From: UBA1794 sp050946375
Lineage (GTDB): Bacteria; Bacteroidota; Bacteroidia; Bacteroidales; Bacteroidaceae
Reading direction: 5' to 3'
Assembly: GCA_050946375.1 (NCBI GenBank)
Contig: JBMNUT010000001.1
Span: forward strand, 186,001-250,000
DNA: 64,000 bases
Shown here: positions 60,754 to 64,000 of the stretch, in pieces
How positions within the stretch are numbered: the first letter of the stretch is position 1
How the letters are laid out: each line of letters starts with the position of its first letter
Notes under the pieces: generated by a model
Database searches by the model: none
Told to the model about the DNA's origin: nothing
Seen by the model: only the letters and a program-made list of their open reading frames with translations
Translations under genes and position numbers: made by a program

Positions 60754-60785
60754 TTTGTAGCTTCGCGAGGATATGCGTATTTTTG
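60754..60785 (+). promoter_or_regulatory. Strong consensus promoter of the SpmAB-type gene
   Basis: TTTG (60754-60757), 20 nt, then TATTTTTG (60778-60785). Best -33/-7 match in the window. The ATG at 60797 leaves a leader of only about 5-8 nt. Confidence 0.85.
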
Positions 60786-60796
60786 CAGAAAAAAGA

Positions 60797-62029
60797 ATGG
60801 TATTAAACTATATTTGGATCGGTTTCTTCCTCGTAGCCCTCGCAGTGGCCCTCATCCGCCTCTGTTTCATGGGAGACACGGAAGTATTTACCACCATCAT
60901 GGACTCCACATTCGCCGCATCCAAGAACGCTTTCGAGATAAGCCTCGGACTGACCGGCGTACTCTCCCTGTGGATGGGACTGATGAAAATCGGCGAAGCC
61001 GGCGGACTGATTCAAGTATTTTCCCGCATGCTCGACCCCGTTTTCCGGCGTCTTTTCCCCGACATACCCAAGGGGCACCCCGCTTCGGGAGCCATCTTCA
61101 TGAACATCACCGCCAACATGCTCGGCCTGGACAATGCAGCCACCCCGCTGGGCCTGAAGGCCATGCAAGAACTGCAGAGCATCAACCCCCAGAAAGACAC
61201 GGCAAGCAACCCGATGATCATGTTCCTCGTGCTCAACTCCTCCGGGCTGATTCTCATCCCCGTCAGCATACTCGTCTACCGCGCCCAGCAGGGAGCGGCA
61301 CAACCCACCGATGTATTCATCCCCATCCTGATAACAACCTTCATTTCCACCCTCGTAGGCATCATAACGGTGAGCGCCTATCAGCGAATCAACCTGCTCA
61401 ACCGCACGATTCTCTGCTTCCTGGGCGGAATCACGCTGTTCATTGCCGCACTGATGGCCGTCTTTTCCCAATTAGACAAAGACCAAATGAACGCATACAG
61501 TACGCTTGCGGCCAACTTCCTGCTGTTTCTCATCATCGTAGGCTTCATCGTCTGGGGAATGCGCAAGCGAATCAACGTATACGAGCAGTTTATCGAAGGC
61601 GCCAAGGAAGGCTTTTCCACAGCCGTGCGCATCATCCCCTACTTAGTGGCCATCCTTGTAGCCGTAGGCGTGTTCCGCGCCTCAGGAGCCATGGGACTTT
61701 TGGTCGACGGGATACGCTGGCTCTTCGACAGCTGCGGCATAGACAGCCAGTTCGTGGGCGCGCTTCCCACCGCACTGATGAAGCCCCTGAGCGGAAGCGG
61801 CTCCCGCGGAATGATGGTGGACGCGATGGCTACCTACGGCGCCGACTCGTTTGTCGGCAGACTTGCCTGCATGGTGCAAGGCTCTACCGACACGACGTTC
61901 TACATACTGGCCGTCTACTTCGGAAGCGTAGGCATTCGCAAGACGCGGCACGCCGTAACCTGCGGACTACTGGCCGACTTCTCCGGGACGATAGCCGCCA
62001 TATTCCTCTGCTACTTCTTCTTCGGATGA
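60797..62029 (+). CDS. SpmA-SpmB fusion (nucleoside-recognition / spore-maturation membrane protein)
   Basis: 410 residues, about ten membrane segments. The N-terminal half matches SpmA (GLTGVLSLWMGLMKIGEAGGL...FMNITANMLGLDNAATPLGLKAM), the C-terminal half SpmB (EQFIEGAKEGFSTAVRIIPYLVAILVAVGVFRASG...MVQGSTDTTFYILAVYFGSVG). Both are nucleoside-recognition (Gate) domain proteins. In spore formers they act in spore dehydration; this organism does not form spores, so the role here is unknown, possibly transport. The ATG at 60797 is set by the promoter, which excludes an upstream in-frame start at 60773. Confidence 0.9.
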   Translation: MVLNYIWIGFFLVALAVALIRLCFMGDTEVFTTIMDSTFAASKNAFEISLGLTGVLSLWMGLMKIGEAGGLIQVFSRMLDPVFRRLFPDIPKGHPASGAIFMNITANMLGLDNAATPLGLKAMQELQSINPQKDTASNPMIMFLVLNSSGLILIPVSILVYRAQQGAAQPTDVFIPILITTFISTLVGIITVSAYQRINLLNRTILCFLGGITLFIAALMAVFSQLDKDQMNAYSTLAANFLLFLIIVGFIVWGMRKRINVYEQFIEGAKEGFSTAVRIIPYLVAILVAVGVFRASGAMGLLVDGIRWLFDSCGIDSQFVGALPTALMKPLSGSGSRGMMVDAMATYGADSFVGRLACMVQGSTDTTFYILAVYFGSVGIRKTRHAVTCGLLADFSGTIAAIFLCYFFFG

Positions 62030-62048
62030 GACAAAGAACCATAACCCA

Positions 62049-62480
62049 ATGATAACCTACCAGACAGACGGCACACGGATGCCCAAGCTAAAGAAACGCG
62101 AGACCAACGCATGGATCCGGCAAGTGGCCCAAAGCTACGGAAAAACGATAGGCGAAATAGCCTACATCTTCTGCAGTGACGAGCGAATCCTCGAAGTAAA
62201 CCGCCAATACTTGCAGCACGACTACTATACGGACATCATCACTTTTGATTACTGCGAAGGCAATCGGCTCTCGGGCGACCTCTTCATCAGCCTGGATACG
62301 GTCCGCTCCAACGCAACACTCTACGGAACTCCCTACGAGACGGAGCTCCACCGCGTACTCATCCATGGCATCCTGCACCTCTGCGGCATCGACGACAAGA
62401 AACCCGGTGCCCGCGCCGTAATGGAAGCCGCCGAAAACAAGGCACTGGCCCTCCTCCCCGCCAGAACACCCAAGCAATAA
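62049..62480 (+). CDS. ybeY: rRNA maturation endoribonuclease YbeY
   Basis: 143 residues. The metal site motif HGILHLCGIDD (about 104-114) has the first two histidines of HGxLHLxGyDH, but the third His is Asp. This change is, as far as I recall, usual in Bacteroidota; D can also bind zinc. The N-terminal IAYIFCSDERILEVNRQYLQHDYYTDIITFDY motif is typical. YbeY acts in 16S rRNA 3' end maturation and ribosome quality control. It lies between the SpmAB gene and mutS. Confidence 0.92.
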   Translation: MITYQTDGTRMPKLKKRETNAWIRQVAQSYGKTIGEIAYIFCSDERILEVNRQYLQHDYYTDIITFDYCEGNRLSGDLFISLDTVRSNATLYGTPYETELHRVLIHGILHLCGIDDKKPGARAVMEAAENKALALLPARTPKQ

Positions 62481-62494
62481 AAACAGCAAAAAGT

Positions 62495-64000
62495 ATGGCA
62501 AAAGACATCGTCCTCACCCCCATGATGAAGCAGTTCCTTGAGCTGAAAGGAAAACACCCCGATGCGCTCATGCTGTTCCGATGTGGCGATTTCTACGAAA
62601 CCTACTCCGACGATGCCGTCGTCGCTGCCGACATTCTGGGAATTACCCTCACCCGTCGGGCAAACGGGAAAGGGAAAACCATCGAAATGGCAGGCTTCCC
62701 CCACCATGCATTAGACACTTATCTGCCCAAGCTCATACGCGCCGGCCGAAGAGTGGCCATCTGCGACCAGTTAGAAGACCCGAAACTCACAAAAAAGCTC
62801 GTCAAACGCGGAATAACCGAGCTCGTTACGCCCGGAGTCGCCATGAACGACACCGTTTTGAGCTACAAGGAAAACAATTTCCTCTGCGCCATCAGCTTCG
62901 GAAACAAGCCCCAACAGCAGTGCGGAATCGCATTTCTCGACATTTCGACCGGCGAATTCCTGCTTTCCGAGGGCAAGGAAGAGTACATAGACAAGCTGCT
63001 CAACAACTTTGCCCCCAAGGAAGTGCTCCTCATGCGCGGCACCCTGCCCCGATTCAAGGCCACTTTCAGCGGAAAGCCCTTCACTTATGAGCTGGAGGAC
63101 TGGGCTTTCAACGAAAACTCAGCCCGAGAGCGCCTTTTGAAGCACTTCGAGACGAAAAACCTGAAAGGCTTTGGCGTAGAGCGCCTGCGCTTGGGCCAAA
63201 CAGCGGCCGGCGCCATCCTACACTACCTCGACATTACCCAACACACGCAGACCAAACACATATTGACCCTGCGCCGTATCGAAGAAGAGCGCTTCGTTCG
63301 GCTCGACCGCTTCACCTGTCGCAGCCTGGAGCTGACGGAAAGCATGAGCGGCGAGGGGAAAAGTCTGCTGGACATCATCGATCGTACGGAGTGCCCCATG
63401 GGCGCACGCCTCCTGCGCCGCTGGATTCTGTTTCCCCTGAAGGAGAAAAAGGAAATCGACGCACGCCTCGACGGCGTGGAGTACTTCTTCCGCAATCCCG
63501 AAGTGCACGAACTGCTCGAACAACAGCTGCAACAAGTGGGCGACATGGAGCGCATTCTCTCCAAAATCGCCACCGGACGCGTCTCGCCCCGCGAGTTGAA
63601 CCAGCTCAAGACAGCCCTCCAGTGCGTGCAGACCATCAGGGAAGCCTGCCTGCAGGCCGACGACGAAACGATACGCGCCTTAGGAGAAAAGATGGACGCA
63701 TGCGCCACCCTGCGCGAATCCATCGCCCACACCCTGCGCGACGACCCGCCCGCCGTAAGCGGAAGGCCCAACACCATACGCGACGGAGTAAACGCCGAAC
63801 TCGACGAGCTGCGCCACATAGCCTACGAGGGGAAAGACTACCTGCTCCAAATACAGCAACGCGAAATCGAAGCCACCGGCATACCCTCGCTGAAGATAGC
63901 CTACAACAACGTATTCGGCTACTACATCGAAGTGCGCAACGCTCACAAGGAGAAAGTACCCGCCGAATGGATACGCCGGCAGACGCTGGTCAACGCCGAA
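62495..64000 (+). CDS. mutS: DNA mismatch repair protein MutS (5' part)
   Basis: First 502 codons, open at the right edge. The N-terminal mismatch-recognition domain has the FYETYSDDA motif (Phe-X-Glu at about 32-34, LFRCGDFYE) that inserts at mismatches. The connector and lever domains follow (LDITQHTQTKHILTLRRIEEERFVRLDRFTCRSLELTESM, GRPNTIRDGVNAELDELR...VFGYYIEV). The ATPase domain lies beyond the window. It lies 14 nt after ybeY, so the two may be cotranscribed. Confidence 0.95.
   Translation, partial: MAKDIVLTPMMKQFLELKGKHPDALMLFRCGDFYETYSDDAVVAADILGITLTRRANGKGKTIEMAGFPHHALDTYLPKLIRAGRRVAICDQLEDPKLTKKLVKRGITELVTPGVAMNDTVLSYKENNFLCAISFGNKPQQQCGIAFLDISTGEFLLSEGKEEYIDKLLNNFAPKEVLLMRGTLPRFKATFSGKPFTYELEDWAFNENSARERLLKHFETKNLKGFGVERLRLGQTAAGAILHYLDITQHTQTKHILTLRRIEEERFVRLDRFTCRSLELTESMSGEGKSLLDIIDRTECPMGARLLRRWILFPLKEKKEIDARLDGVEYFFRNPEVHELLEQQLQQVGDMERILSKIATGRVSPRELNQLKTALQCVQTIREACLQADDETIRALGEKMDACATLRESIAHTLRDDPPAVSGRPNTIRDGVNAELDELRHIAYEGKDYLLQIQQREIEATGIPSLKIAYNNVFGYYIEVRNAHKEKVPAEWIRRQTLVNAE

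Noticed and set aside
60773..60796. Upstream start of the SpmA-SpmB-type gene
   Set aside because: It overlaps the -7 box, so it could not be in the transcript.

Overview
The window is a chromosomal segment of a high-G+C member of the Bacteroidales (Bacteroidota). Evidence for this: the dcw order mraZ-rsmH-ftsL-ftsI-murE-mraY-murD-ftsW-murG-murC-ftsQ-ftsA-ftsZ-yqeY, the uppS-bamA-skp-skp-murI block, a fused gamma-alpha 2-oxoacid oxidoreductase, promoters of the TTTG/TAnnTTTG type, and few Shine-Dalgarno sites. The exact genus cannot be fixed from the sequence.

Layout. 1-3704: minus-strand envelope genes (partial TPR lipoprotein, dipeptide epimerase, LTA-synthase-like sulfatase-fold protein). 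4134-20787: a complete plus-strand division and peptidoglycan-precursor operon, closed by a terminator. 20952-31457: a minus-strand outer-membrane beta-barrel receptor, tRNA-Arg(CCT) on plus, then minus-strand esterase, alaS, rRNA m5C methyltransferase, ketopantoate reductase and ychF. 31769-34508: an accessory island with an EcoRI-family adenine methyltransferase, a DUF262-HNH protein and an elaborate palindromic leader. 34509-42078: minus-strand murI, two Skp/OmpH chaperones, bamA, uppS, a small outer-membrane barrel and a lipoprotein. 42259-45838: PatB-type lyase, GH10 xylanase, and prfB with its programmed frameshift. 45960-52444: purH(N)-mreB-mreC-mreD-pbp2-rodA, the rod-shape operon. 52744-56697: a small unknown protein, dinB and ppk1. 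56770-64000: plus-strand phosphodiesterase, korA, korB, SpmA-SpmB fusion, ybeY and the start of mutS.

Function. The window is dominated by wall growth and envelope biogenesis: precursor synthesis (murC, D, E, G, I, mraY), undecaprenyl-PP synthesis (uppS), the division machine (ftsL, I, W, Q, A, Z), the elongation machine (mreBCD, pbp2, rodA), wall-peptide recycling (epimerase) and outer-membrane assembly (bamA, skp).

The most unusual signal is in the repeats. A degenerate unit of about 21 nt, built on the palindrome GTGCCGGCAC and flanked by AAAA/TTTT, occurs in short clusters at about 21 loci. It lies mostly against gene 3' ends, sometimes forms terminators, and is read in frame as extra peptide in at least five envelope genes. 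A second family, 87 bp long, carries a near-perfect promoter and sits upstream of three unrelated minus-strand genes.
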